Below, piece by piece: positions 27,384 to 35,732 of a DNA stretch of 64,000 nt. The notes below the pieces were generated by a model that saw only the letters and a program-made list of their open reading frames with translations, was not told the DNA's origin and ran no database searches. The translations under genes were made by a program, and so were the position numbers. The DNA is taken from NCBI GenBank assembly GCA_016193365.1, contig JACPSI010000017.1, positions 1 through 64,000 of the forward strand, written 5' to 3'. The stretch's first letter is position 1. Every line of letters begins with the position of its first letter. The DNA comes from Ignavibacteriales bacterium. Lineage in GTDB: Bacteria; Bacteroidota; Ignavibacteria; UBA10030.

Positions 27384-27404
27384 TTAATAAGCCACGAAAG
27401 TCAA
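27376..27404 (-). promoter_or_regulatory. Leftward promoter of the serine palmitoyltransferase gene
   Basis: On the minus strand TTGACT (27399-27404) and TATATT (27376-27381) are separated by exactly 17 nt, a near-consensus promoter. The start would be near 27369. It shares its -10 region with the rightward promoter, so the two polymerases cannot bind at once. Confidence 0.65.
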
Positions 27405-27435
27405 CGAAACTCACAATTATTCCTAAGGTGTTGAG

Positions 27436-28449
27436 ATTGCCACCGCGCTCGTAACAGGCGGAACCGGATTCATCGGAAGTCATACCGTTGAACATTTGCT
27501 GCAACTCGGTTTCAACGTTCGTTGCCTGATTCGTCCCGGAAGACGCAACCTTGGCTGGCTTGAAAGGCTGCCCACCGAAAACGTTTTTGCCAATCTGCAC
27601 GAGCCTTCATCCTTACCTTCAGTAGTGGACGGAGTGGATTTTCTCTTCCACATTGCAGGCGTCACGAAAGCAAAACGCATTGAGGAGTATTTTGAAGGAA
27701 ACGTCACGGCAACAAGAAATCTTCTCGAAGCAGCTTCCACAAATCGATCTCTAAAGAAATTCTGCCTCGTGAGCAGTCTCACCGCCGTCGGACCCAGCAG
27801 TGACGGGACGCCTTTGGATGAATCCGCAACGTGCAAGCCAATTACTGAATACGGCCGCTCCAAGCTTCAGGCGGAAGAAACAGCGCTGGCTTTTGCAGAC
27901 CGGGTCCCGCTGACAATCATTCGTCCTCCTGCCGTCTACGGACCGCGCGACAGGGATATTCTCGAGCTCTTCCGGACAGCAAAATGGGGCTTTCGGCCCG
28001 TCCTGGGACCCAGGGACAAAACACTGAGCCTCATTCATGTTTCCGACCTTGCACGAGCGCTTGTTTCTGCAACGGTTTCGGACAAAACAGCGGGGCAAAC
28101 CTACTTTGCAGCAAATGAAAGCGTTTACTCTTATTCCGAGCTTTATCATGAGCTTTCATCCATCATTGGCCACTCGACTTTTCCGCTGCCGATTCCCGAC
28201 GCCATACTCTATACGATCGCCGGCGGAGCTGAGTTCGTTTCCCGCCTGGGGCCTCGGCCCGCCATACTGAGCATAGACAAAGCACGCGACCTCATTCAAC
28301 GTCATTGGGTTTGCAGCGTGGAAAAATTGCGAAAGGAAGTGGATTTTTTCACCAACATTGAAATCAAAGCAGGGCTCCGCGCTACCTACGACTGGTATGA
28401 ATCCCGCAGTTGGCTGAGCTTGAAAACGATGTTCGGCGTTCACGATTGA
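27436..28449 (+). CDS. Atypical SDR, candidate ceramide-pathway reductase (CerR-like)
   Basis: A 337-residue extended SDR. The NAD(P) motif VTGGTGFIGSH comes right after the proposed start, so the frame must begin at about 27436, where the codon is ATT with AAGGTG 5 nt upstream; an in-frame TAA lies at 27424. The next usable start (TTG 27496) would remove the nucleotide-binding loop. LVSSLTAVGP and the catalytic YGRSK (Y and K) are present, and PAVYGPRD is typical of epimerase/reductase members. It diverges from the SPT gene with a shared promoter region. In Caulobacter an NAD-epimerase-like protein, CerR, acts after Spt. The same role here is an inference. Confidence 0.78.
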   Translation: MATALVTGGTGFIGSHTVEHLLQLGFNVRCLIRPGRRNLGWLERLPTENVFANLHEPSSLPSVVDGVDFLFHIAGVTKAKRIEEYFEGNVTATRNLLEAASTNRSLKKFCLVSSLTAVGPSSDGTPLDESATCKPITEYGRSKLQAEETALAFADRVPLTIIRPPAVYGPRDRDILELFRTAKWGFRPVLGPRDKTLSLIHVSDLARALVSATVSDKTAGQTYFAANESVYSYSELYHELSSIIGHSTFPLPIPDAILYTIAGGAEFVSRLGPRPAILSIDKARDLIQRHWVCSVEKLRKEVDFFTNIEIKAGLRATYDWYESRSWLSLKTMFGVHD

Positions 28450-28474
28450 ATTTCGCGGGCGATCTTCTTATATT
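28446..28474 (+). promoter_or_regulatory. Probable promoter before the aspartic protease gene
   Basis: TTGAAT (28446-28451) and TATATT (28469-28474) are separated by exactly 17 nt. It overlaps the stop codon of the SDR gene and could drive the protease gene and the fluoride-controlled genes beyond it. Confidence 0.6.
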
Positions 28475-28545
28475 GTAAGGGGCGGATGTTCCGTCAATGT
28501 AATCATGGCAAACATTAAACCTCTCCCTTGAAAAAAAGCGATGGC

Positions 28546-28935
28546 ATGTTCAAAGCAAAAGTCAAGATTTCAAACCCCACGGATCCCAACCGATTCTTTG
28601 AAGAAGATTTCTGCGTCGACACCGGAGCACTTTACAGCCTCGCTCCAGAAGACCGTCTCCAGGAGATTGGAGTTAAGCCACTCCACAGCAGGGACCTCCT
28701 CTTGGCTGATGGACGACGTGATCGGCGACTGCTGGGAGAAGCCTTGTTTACTCTGCGAGAATTCAATGAAACCTTCACATGCCCAATAGTGTTTGGGCCA
28801 AAGGATTCGCTGTTCCTGCTCGGTGCTACAGCGCTTGAAAACTTTGGAGTCGAGGCCGACCCGGCCAATCAAAAGCTGAAGCCAGTTTTGGCTATCATTG
28901 GCGGTTTTCGTGCCTCAAGGAGGGGGATGAAGTAA
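28546..28935 (+). CDS. Retropepsin-like aspartic protease
   Basis: A 129-residue single-domain clan AA protease. The catalytic motif is CVDTGALYSLAP (DTG at about 24-26) and the second half has the hydrophobic-hydrophobic-glycine motif FLLGATALENFGVEAD. Such proteins work as homodimers; their substrates are mostly unknown. The ATG at 28546 is chosen; an in-frame TTG at 28528 is possible. There is no signal peptide. A good promoter lies 70 nt upstream and the fluoride riboswitch begins 15 nt after the stop, but a link with fluoride is not implied. Confidence 0.8.
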   Translation: MFKAKVKISNPTDPNRFFEEDFCVDTGALYSLAPEDRLQEIGVKPLHSRDLLLADGRRDRRLLGEALFTLREFNETFTCPIVFGPKDSLFLLGATALENFGVEADPANQKLKPVLAIIGGFRASRRGMK

Positions 28936-28950
28936 CCGAACTTGGTACTC

Positions 28951-29025
28951 GCGGCGATGGAGTTCGCCAAAACCGAGGCCTATCAATTCGTCAAGTGGAT
29001 TGAGACGTCTTCTAATGACTCCTAC
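28951..29025 (+). promoter_or_regulatory. Fluoride riboswitch (crcB motif)
   Basis: The aptamer's conserved ends are visible: GGCGATGG-AGTTCGCC (28953-28968), then AAAACCG, a variable stem-loop, and CTAATGACTCCTAC (29012-29025). It precedes crcB and a DUF190 gene, the classical fluoride-resistance cargo. The 3' strand ACTCCTAC is reused as the 5' arm of a terminator, so fluoride binding should prevent termination and switch the genes on, as shown for this class. Confidence 0.9.
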
Positions 29026-29057
29026 ACTGAAACATCGGTGGTAGGAGTTTTTTCTTT
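29018..29057 (+). terminator. Expression-platform terminator of the fluoride riboswitch
   Basis: ACTCCTAC (29018-29025) pairs exactly with GTAGGAGT (29041-29048) and is followed by a T-rich run (TTTTTTCTTTTT). The 5' arm overlaps the 3' end of the aptamer, giving mutually exclusive folds. Confidence 0.85.
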
Positions 29058-29121
29058 TTATGGCAAAACTGACGGGCCTCACGCTGTCCCATTGACCCCG
29101 GCGAGGTCGAAAGGATAAATT

Positions 29122-29496
29122 GTGAAGAACTATTTTCTTGTCTTTTTCGGCGGAGGCCTAGGGGCTTCCGCAAGATACTGGCTTTCTGGTGCCGTTTACC
29201 GGTGGCTGCCAGCGGACTTTCCCTATGGAAACCTCGTCGTAAACACGGTCGGATGTTTTCTCATCGGAATTCTCATTGCCTCGGTGGAAGAACGCTTCCT
29301 GATGCAACCGTCTATAAGAATTTTTCTCGCCATTGGAATACTTGGCGGATTCACAACTTTTTCTTCGTTTTCATACGAAACCATAGCTCTTTTCAGAGAC
29401 GGAGAGTCTTTTCGCGCGTTTCTGAACATTTTTTCCACGGTGATTGGATGTCTGGGGGCTACGTGGTTTGGTATGCAACTCGGAAGATTTGTTTAA
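29122..29496 (+). CDS. crcB: Fluoride ion exporter CrcB/Fluc
   Basis: A 124-residue protein with four membrane helices that exports fluoride as a dual-topology dimer. GGGLGASARYWLSG, the conserved NTVGCFLIG pore helix asparagine and GGFTTFSSFSYE are all present. A GTG start at 29122 follows AAAGGATAAATT. It is controlled by the upstream riboswitch and followed by a DUF190 gene 11 nt on. Confidence 0.95.
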   Translation: MKNYFLVFFGGGLGASARYWLSGAVYRWLPADFPYGNLVVNTVGCFLIGILIASVEERFLMQPSIRIFLAIGILGGFTTFSSFSYETIALFRDGESFRAFLNIFSTVIGCLGATWFGMQLGRFV

Positions 29497-29507
29497 GGAG
29501 ATCACTC

Positions 29508-29867
29508 ATGAAACTTAACAGGAACGGAAAGCTTCTGCGTATCTTCATCGGAGAGTCGGACAGAGTTGACGGAAAGCCGCTGTACGAGTTGATCGTTCAG
29601 CGCGCCAAAAAGGAAGGGTTGGCGGGCGCCACTGTTTTAAGGGGAGTTGAAGGGTTTGGGGCGGACAGCCGGATGATCCACACGGCAAAAATCCTGCGAC
29701 TGTCGGAGGATCTGCCCCTGGTGATCGAAATCGTCGACCAGGAGAAAAAGTTGAAGAGTTTTCTTGGGATTATTGACCTGCTGTTCGAAAAAGCTGGTTG
29801 CGGCGGCTTGATAACTCTGGAAAAAGCGGAAATTATTCGTTATTCGGCAGGCGAGAATGGGGCTTAG
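29508..29867 (+). CDS. DUF190 protein, CrcB partner
   Basis: A 119-residue DUF190 protein with a ferredoxin-like/PII-like pattern: LLRIFIGESDRVDGKPLYELIV, GLAGATVLRGVEGFG and a central PLVIEIVDQEKKLKSFL. Genes of this family often travel with crcB. The ATG at 29508 has AAGGAG 7 nt upstream. It may sense fluoride or modulate CrcB, which is not established. The gene ends 45 nt from a convergent transporter gene. Confidence 0.85.
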   Translation: MKLNRNGKLLRIFIGESDRVDGKPLYELIVQRAKKEGLAGATVLRGVEGFGADSRMIHTAKILRLSEDLPLVIEIVDQEKKLKSFLGIIDLLFEKAGCGGLITLEKAEIIRYSAGENGA

Positions 29868-29912
29868 TGCAACAGAACCTCCTTCTCCAAAAGATTGCAT
29901 GACATCGGCTTT

Positions 29913-31007
29913 TCAATCGCGCACCCTTTGAGCCAGTGCATCTGGATCTGCCACTTCGATAGACTGGCCGGCAAAATATTTTTTCTCAAACCACAGCGAG
30001 ACATTCACAAGGCCGATCAGTACCGGTACTTCCACGAGAGGGCCGACGACGGTTGCGAACGCGACAGCTGAGTTGATGCCAAAAACGGCGACGGCCACCG
30101 CAATCGCCAGCTCGAAATCATTGCTTCCCGCAGTGAACGCCACAGTCGTTGTCTTCGGATACGAGGTCCCCATCTTCTTCGCCAGGAAAAACGTTGCAAA
30201 GAACATGAGTGCAAAATAGATGGAATACGGGATGGCCGCGCGGAGGACATCGAGCGGAAGTTGAACGATGAATTCACCCTTCAGGGAAAACATCACAAAG
30301 ATGGTGAACAGGAGTGCGGCGGGAGTCAAGGGAGAGAGTTTTGGAATGAACACCTCGTGATACCAATTCCGGCCCTTCAGTTTCACAAATATCAGCCTTG
30401 TTATCATCCCCGCAGCGAAGGGAATGCCTAGATAAATAAAGACCGTCACTGCTATTTCGCCAATCGAGATTTCGACAATCGCACCGCTCAAACCGAACAG
30501 CGGCGGAAGCACTGTGATAAAAAAATACGCGTAGACCGAGTACAGAAACACCAGGAAAATTGCATTGAGCGAGACCAATCCGGCGGCTAACTCGGCATCT
30601 CCTTTTGCCAAATCATTCCAGACGAGAACCATGGCAATGCAGCGCGCCAGTCCAACCAGAATAACACCCACCATCATTTCAGGCTTGTCCGGGAGAAGAA
30701 CAATGGCAAGCAGAAACATGAGCATCGGGCCAACAACCCAGTTTTGAACCAACGAGAGCAACAAAAGGCGAAGGTTTCTGAAGACCACCGGGAGTTCCTC
30801 GTAACGTACCTTAGCAAGAGGCGGATACATCATGAGAATCAACCCGATTGCGATGGGGATGTTGGTTGTTCCCGACTTGAACGTGTCCCAGAAACCGGCT
30901 ATTGAAGGAAGGAAGTAACCCGCGACCACGCCAATCGCCATGGTGAGAAAAATCCACAGCGTGAGATATCTGTCTATGAAAGAAAGCTTTCGTGTTGCAG
31001 TTTGCAA
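29913..31007 (-). CDS. acr3: Arsenite efflux permease, ACR3 type
   Basis: A 364-residue, ten-helix ACR3 carrier that expels arsenite across the inner membrane. The essential cysteine lies in [20 protein letters not shown] (about 120), and [15 protein letters not shown] is the second family motif. It is the last gene of a run with a PiT phosphate transporter (15 nt gap) and its DUF47 regulator. Arsenate enters through phosphate carriers, so the linkage makes sense. No arsR or arsC gene is seen. Confidence 0.92.
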   Translation of the reverse strand: MQTATRKLSFIDRYLTLWIFLTMAIGVVAGYFLPSIAGFWDTFKSGTTNIPIAIGLILMMYPPLAKVRYEELPVVFRNLRLLLLSLVQNWVVGPMLMFLLAIVLLPDKPEMMVGVILVGLARCIAMVLVWNDLAKGDAELAAGLVSLNAIFLVFLYSVYAYFFITVLPPLFGLSGAIVEISIGEIAVTVFIYLGIPFAAGMITRLIFVKLKGRNWYHEVFIPKLSPLTPAALLFTIFVMFSLKGEFIVQLPLDVLRAAIPYSIYFALMFFATFFLAKKMGTSYPKTTTVAFTAGSNDFELAIAVAVAVFGINSAVAFATVVGPLVEVPVLIGLVNVSLWFEKKYFAGQSIEVADPDALAQRVRD

Positions 31008-31022
31008 GGAGGAACGAATCCG

Positions 31023-32042
31023 TTAACGAACGAAGAACAAGTTCAGTATCCAGTAGGAAACCGCGGCAAGGAGGGCAGATCCCGGGATAGTGAGAATCCA
31101 GGCAGCGACTATTCTCTTTGCCACACCCCATCGCACCGCTGAGAGGCGTTTCGTTGCTCCAACACCCATGATAGCGCCGGTGATGGTATGCGTTGTGCTG
31201 ACGGCGATACCGAACAATGCTGTCCCTCCGAGAACGAGCGAGGCACCGAACTCCGCACAAAAGCCGTGGATTGGTTTCAGGCTCGTAATCTTCACTCCCA
31301 TTGTGCGAACAACCTTCCATCCTCCCAAAAGTGTCCCAAGCGAAATCGCCGTGTGTGCAGCAAGAATGACCCACATCGGTACATAGAATCCTTCCGATTT
31401 ATCGTAAAGCCACGCGGGCAATTCGGCTTGCGATGCAAACAGCAAGGCTGCAATAATGCCCATCGTTTTTTGGGCATCGTTTGACCCATGGCCAAGACTG
31501 TAAGCCGCCGAAGAAATGAGCTGACCAACACGGAACACCTTGTCTACTTTGCGAAGAGGAGAGTCCTTCACAATCCATGTCACGGCAACCATGAAAATGA
31601 AGCTGAAAATCATTCCGATGATGGGAGAAAGCACGATGAAAATTCCGATTTTGATGATCCCCGTGGAGATGAGAGCACCAAATCCCGCACTTGCCACACC
31701 CGCTCCTGCAAATCCACCCATCAATGCATGAGAGACGCTGATCGGCAAACCATAGTGTGTGCACACATACGTCCAGATAATCGAACCGATGAGTCCGCCA
31801 AGGATGAGCTGTTCCGTGACGAGGCTCGGATCGACAATGTCCTTTCCAATGGTCTTTGCGACAGCAACCCCAAACCCAAACGCAGCCACAAAGTTAAAGA
31901 ATGCTGCCCACAGCACGGCAAGCCGGGCGGGGAGCACCCGTGTCGATACGACGGTAGCAATGGAATTGGCCGCGTCGTTCATCCCGTTGAGAAAATCAAA
32001 CACCAACGCAACAAAAACGATAAAAAGGGTCAGAAGAATCAT
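31023..32042 (-). CDS. pit: Inorganic phosphate transporter, PiT family
   Basis: A 339-residue PiT carrier for cation-coupled phosphate (metal-phosphate) uptake. The duplicated PiT signature is visible as FDFLNGMNDAANSIATVVSTRVL near the N-terminus and SLGHGSNDAQKTMGIIAALL near residue 200. It follows the DUF47 gene by 14 nt, the usual PiT-PitA/DUF47 arrangement. The helices cover most of the length. Length is at the short end of the family. Confidence 0.93.
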   Translation of the reverse strand: MILLTLFIVFVALVFDFLNGMNDAANSIATVVSTRVLPARLAVLWAAFFNFVAAFGFGVAVAKTIGKDIVDPSLVTEQLILGGLIGSIIWTYVCTHYGLPISVSHALMGGFAGAGVASAGFGALISTGIIKIGIFIVLSPIIGMIFSFIFMVAVTWIVKDSPLRKVDKVFRVGQLISSAAYSLGHGSNDAQKTMGIIAALLFASQAELPAWLYDKSEGFYVPMWVILAAHTAISLGTLLGGWKVVRTMGVKITSLKPIHGFCAEFGASLVLGGTALFGIAVSTTHTITGAIMGVGATKRLSAVRWGVAKRIVAAWILTIPGSALLAAVSYWILNLFFVR

Positions 32043-32056
32043 AACGGATTGCGAGC

Positions 32057-32704
32057 TTAAGCGTGCTTTATGAGAATGCCTTCGAGAACATTTGCCGCGT
32101 CTTCACATTTATCCGTGGCAGTTTCCAACCCGACATAAATCTCTTTGAGCTTGATCACCTCGATAGGGTTTTTCACTTTGTCGAAGAGGTCGGCAACGGC
32201 TTGCTCAAAGACCGAATCCGCATCGTTCTCAAATTGATGAACGCGCTGAAACACAGTTTGCAATCCATCCGTTTTTTCGGGATTCCTGAGCAATCTGATC
32301 CCTCCCTGCAGTTCGACGATGGATTGAGATAAAATTTCAATGAGTTTGACCATCTGCGGCGGGCACTTTTTTATTTTGTACAACGTAAACCGGCCGGCGC
32401 TCCCGTCGATGTGGTCGAGAATGTCGTCAAGGGCGGATGTCAGCTTGTAAATATCCTCCCTGTCGAATTCCGTGACAAACGTACTGTTTAACTGCGAAAA
32501 TATCTCGTGCGTCACATCGTCCCCCTTGTGTTCGATTTCCTTGATCTGGCTGACAAGGCGCTCGCGTTCCCGACTGTTCTTGGTCAACGATAGTTTTTTC
32601 AACGTTTCGGACGCACGAACAATATTCTGAGCCGACTCCTCCAGTAAGGGGAAGAATTTGTCTTCATGGGGTAAGAGTTTGCGAATCCATTGGTCGAGTT
32701 TCAT
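32057..32704 (-). CDS. DUF47 (PhoU-like) regulator of the phosphate transporter
   Basis: A 215-residue all-helical DUF47 protein resembling PhoU, with two acidic metal-binding clusters (IKEIEHKGDDVTHEIF and VHQFENDADSVFEQAV). ATG at 32704 is chosen: GGGAGG lies 7 nt upstream and the protein then starts in the family manner (MKLDQWIRKLLPHEDKF). The gene is followed immediately by pit. It probably tunes phosphate uptake, as in other PiT operons. Confidence 0.92.
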   Translation of the reverse strand: MKLDQWIRKLLPHEDKFFPLLEESAQNIVRASETLKKLSLTKNSRERERLVSQIKEIEHKGDDVTHEIFSQLNSTFVTEFDREDIYKLTSALDDILDHIDGSAGRFTLYKIKKCPPQMVKLIEILSQSIVELQGGIRLLRNPEKTDGLQTVFQRVHQFENDADSVFEQAVADLFDKVKNPIEVIKLKEIYVGLETATDKCEDAANVLEGILIKHA

Positions 32705-32747
32705 TGTAGACCTCCCTTTTCGTTTTGAATGTTCAATGTTCGTTCGC

Positions 32748-34502
32748 TCATTGCGACCTTTCCAAACGCCGCCGCATATCTTTGTGTTCCTCCCATAATT
32801 CATCCGGCAATCTTTTACCAAACTTGCCGAAGGAATCTTCGATATTGTCAGTACCTTGCAACCAGCCATCCTTGTCGATGGACAAAAGCTCATTCATCGC
32901 TTCCGTGGTGATATCCAAGCCGTGGGTATCAATTGACTGCGGAGTGGGAACATAGCCGATGGGCGTTTCAACAGCCTTGCCGCCGTCGCGCACGCGTTCA
33001 AGAATCCATTTGAGCACACGGATATTCTCGCCATATCCCGGCCACAGGAACTTGCCGTCGCTGTTTTTTCTGAACCAATTCACGCGAAAAATCTTGGGCT
33101 GTTTCTTGATCTGTTTTCCCATCTCCAGCCAATGTCGAAAATAATCCGCCATGTTGTATCCGCAAAATGGGAGCATCGCCATGGGATCCCGCCGCACTAC
33201 TCCGACCGCACCAGTTGCAGCAGCAGTTGTCTCTGCCCCCATTCCCGCTCCCATGAACACTCCGTGCTGCCAATTGTATGCCTGGAAGACAAGCGGAACA
33301 ACAGTAGACCGGCGACTGCCAAAAATAATCGCCGAAATCGGAACGCCTGTGGGGGCTTCCCAGTGAGGCGATATGATCGGACATTGTTTTGCTGGAGCCG
33401 TGAACCGGGAATTTGGATGAGCTGCCTTTTCGACGCTGTCCGCATAGCGCCTCCCCTGCCAATCAATCAGTCCCTGTGGGGTAGAATTCCCCATCCCTTC
33501 CCACCACGGCTGAAGGTCCGGCGTGATGGCCACGTTCGTAAAAATTGTGTTGTGATTGATCGTCCGCATGGCGATCGGATTCGTTTTGACGCTTGTACCT
33601 GGAGCAACACCGAAGAATCCTGCTTCGGGATTGATTGCTCTGAGCTGGCCTTCCTCATCGATGTGAAGCCATGCAATGTCGTCGCCCACGGTCCATACTT
33701 TGTATCCTTCGTGTTCGAGCGTGGAGACCATCATGGCAAGGTTTGTTTTTCCCGACGCACTCGGGAACGCAGCCGCCATGTACGTCACCTTTCCCGACGG
33801 GTCTTCCAAACCAAGGATGAGCATATGTTCCGCCATCCAACCCTGCCGGCGCGCCATGTAGCTGGCGATGCGCAGTGCGAAGCACTTCTTGCCAAGCAAT
33901 GCATTTCCACCGTAGCCCGAGCCGATACTCCAGATGAGCTTCTCTTCGGGAAAGTGCATGATAAAGCGCCGGTCGGGCGAAAGATCTCCAAGGGAGTGCA
34001 GCCCGGGAACAAATTCACGGCTTTTTTCAAGATGATTCATTGCAACATCCCCGACGCGCGCCATGATATGCATGTTCACTGCAACGTAAAGGCTATCAGT
34101 GACCTCTACTCCCACCTTGCTGTATTCGGATCCAACAGGTCCCATCAGGTATGGGATAACATACATCGTCCTGCCCTTCATGCTACCGTTGAAAAGCTTC
34201 GAGACTTTTTCTTTTGCTTCTTTGGGGGCCATCCAGTTGTTGCTTGGCCCGGCATCATCCCGCTTTTCGGTGCAAATGAAGGTCAGGTTTTCGGTCCTCG
34301 CAACATCGCCCGGATGACTGCGATGAAGGTAACAGTTAGGATAGGTTCTTGAATTCAATTCGAGCAATGTTCCATCCGCCAGCATTACACGGATGAATCC
34401 GTTGTATTCTTCGGTCGAACCGTTGCACCAATGAACCCGGTCCGGTTTTGTCAGCTGCGCGGATTGGTCAACCCACTTTTCCACTTCGGACCGCATGGAC
34501 AT
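32748..34502 (-). CDS. pckG: Phosphoenolpyruvate carboxykinase (GTP)
   Basis: A 584-residue GTP-dependent PEPCK converting oxaloacetate and GTP to PEP, the gateway to gluconeogenesis. SSTEEYNGF-like and RTMYVIPYLMGP motifs, the lysine/histidine metal sites and the kinase loops (VGDDIAWLHID) are present. The P-loop reads AFPSASGKTNLAMM: the reactive cysteine seen in most GTP-type enzymes (PSACGKTN) is serine. Length is near normal. It is upstream of the DUF47-pit-acr3 genes on the same strand, with no terminator in the 44-nt gap. Confidence 0.94.
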   Translation of the reverse strand: MSMRSEVEKWVDQSAQLTKPDRVHWCNGSTEEYNGFIRVMLADGTLLELNSRTYPNCYLHRSHPGDVARTENLTFICTEKRDDAGPSNNWMAPKEAKEKVSKLFNGSMKGRTMYVIPYLMGPVGSEYSKVGVEVTDSLYVAVNMHIMARVGDVAMNHLEKSREFVPGLHSLGDLSPDRRFIMHFPEEKLIWSIGSGYGGNALLGKKCFALRIASYMARRQGWMAEHMLILGLEDPSGKVTYMAAAFPSASGKTNLAMMVSTLEHEGYKVWTVGDDIAWLHIDEEGQLRAINPEAGFFGVAPGTSVKTNPIAMRTINHNTIFTNVAITPDLQPWWEGMGNSTPQGLIDWQGRRYADSVEKAAHPNSRFTAPAKQCPIISPHWEAPTGVPISAIIFGSRRSTVVPLVFQAYNWQHGVFMGAGMGAETTAAATGAVGVVRRDPMAMLPFCGYNMADYFRHWLEMGKQIKKQPKIFRVNWFRKNSDGKFLWPGYGENIRVLKWILERVRDGGKAVETPIGYVPTPQSIDTHGLDITTEAMNELLSIDKDGWLQGTDNIEDSFGKFGKRLPDELWEEHKDMRRRLERSQ

Positions 34503-34544
34503 AGCTAGATTCTCTTGTTGTAAGGAGTTTTTAACATGAGAGTT

Positions 34545-35192
34545 CTATGAGCGGGTTTTCCAATTCCGGATTGTTTGCACTTCTATCCTGATTTCGTCGC
34601 CAAGGACAGTACTCGGAATTGGGTCGGGATAAAACTTTTGACAGCAGGCATAGGCCTCGAGGCTCGTCATGTTCCAGTAGGACGGGCAGGAAGCGCAATG
34701 AATGTTCTCGCCCTCCAGGTAAAAATCCGTCGAGCGGCAGTTTTCGCTGATACTCATCGCCGTCACCAGCTTTCCACCGGGCGTGAGGTAGGCGATGATC
34801 GGAACATTCTGGTTTCCCTGTGGGTCAAAAAAACGGATCAGCCTGTGCTCGGTGACATCCTTTAACGAGACGACGAGAAACGGGCCTTCAATTTTTGCTT
34901 CGACGTTCCTGCTGGGAATTTTGTCCGATGTGCCAACAACATATTGCATCAGGGCGGGCTGCTTTTCAATCACCGGATGATACATCCGAAAGGCATCTCG
35001 CACATAAACCATGAGACCGGCAGCAAGAACCGTCAGCAACAAGACCCTCATCAGCCATTTGCTCTTTGCGAGAGTTTTCGCGGACGAATCCCCGGCCGCG
35101 GCGACGACTCCAACGATTTTCGAGCCGCAGTGAGGGCAGAACTTAATCGATTCCTCAATTGCCGAGCCGCATTGTGGGCATTGTTTTTGCAT
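34545..35192 (-). CDS. Membrane protein with zinc ribbon and DUF2318 domain
   Basis: A 215-residue protein. The N-terminus is a double CxxC zinc ribbon (CPQCGSAIEESIKFCPHCG), followed by one membrane helix (about 48-68, LMRVLLLTVLAAGLMVYV). The C-terminal 110 residues carry CRSTDFYLEGENIHCASCPSYWNMTSLEAYACC, the cysteine pattern of DUF2318, a putative Fe-S or metal-binding extracytoplasmic domain. ATG at 35192 is preferred to a TTG 12 nt upstream. It lies 42 nt after pckG's start on the same strand. A metal or redox role is inferred from the cysteines. Confidence 0.78.
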   Translation of the reverse strand: MQKQCPQCGSAIEESIKFCPHCGSKIVGVVAAAGDSSAKTLAKSKWLMRVLLLTVLAAGLMVYVRDAFRMYHPVIEKQPALMQYVVGTSDKIPSRNVEAKIEGPFLVVSLKDVTEHRLIRFFDPQGNQNVPIIAYLTPGGKLVTAMSISENCRSTDFYLEGENIHCASCPSYWNMTSLEAYACCQKFYPDPIPSTVLGDEIRIEVQTIRNWKTRS

Positions 35193-35236
35193 TTGCTCAA
35201 TCAACCTTCATTTCAAAACGTGGACTCAAATCACAT

Positions 35237-35731
35237 TCACACTTTTGCGCTCAGGACTTTATTCTGGAGATCCAGTTTGTATTTTCGCAGTTTCTCGCGT
35301 ATTTCCGGGTATTTGAGAGAAAGAATTTGACAAGCCAGCAACGCCGCGTTTGCGGCTCCGTCAATGGCGACGGTGGCGACGGGAACCCCTGCGGGCATCT
35401 GAACAATCGAGAGCAGGGAATCGAGCCCGTTGAGTGCTTTTGATTTGATTGGCAAACCGATGACGGGCAAAGTTGTCTTCGAGGCGACAACGCCGGCAAG
35501 ATGAGCTGCTCCGCCCGCCGCTGCGATAATAACCAGAATGCCCCGCCCTTCGGCCTCTTCGGCATACTGAAGAGTTTGATCTGGCGTTCGGTGAGCGGAG
35601 AGAACCTTGAACTCGAAAGAGACGCCAAACTCCCTCAATATTGTTCGGGCCGGCTCGAGGCTTTCGGCATCCGATGCGCTCCCCATGAGTATTCCAATGA
35701 GCGGTGATGTAGAGGAGTCTGTCGTTTTCAA
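35237..35731 (-). CDS. purE: N5-carboxyaminoimidazole ribonucleotide mutase
   Basis: A 164-residue PurE that moves the carboxylate of N5-CAIR to make CAIR in purine synthesis. The motifs [22 protein letters not shown] and the GLPI-like loop [12 protein letters not shown] are present. It overlaps or abuts larB (1 nt gap), a related protein of the same fold. purK is not in the window. Length is typical of class I PurE. Confidence 0.92.
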   Translation of the reverse strand: MKTTDSSTSPLIGILMGSASDAESLEPARTILREFGVSFEFKVLSAHRTPDQTLQYAEEAEGRGILVIIAAAGGAAHLAGVVASKTTLPVIGLPIKSKALNGLDSLLSIVQMPAGVPVATVAIDGAANAALLACQILSLKYPEIREKLRKYKLDLQNKVLSAKV

Positions 35732-35732
35732 G

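Noticed and set aside
28505..28531. Eight-codon open frame before the aspartic protease
   Set aside because: Too short to support. It could be a leader peptide, but nothing else suggests it.
33132..34352. 406-codon plus-strand open frame
   Set aside because: It lies opposite pckG, which is complete and well conserved. The plus-strand protein shows no family features.
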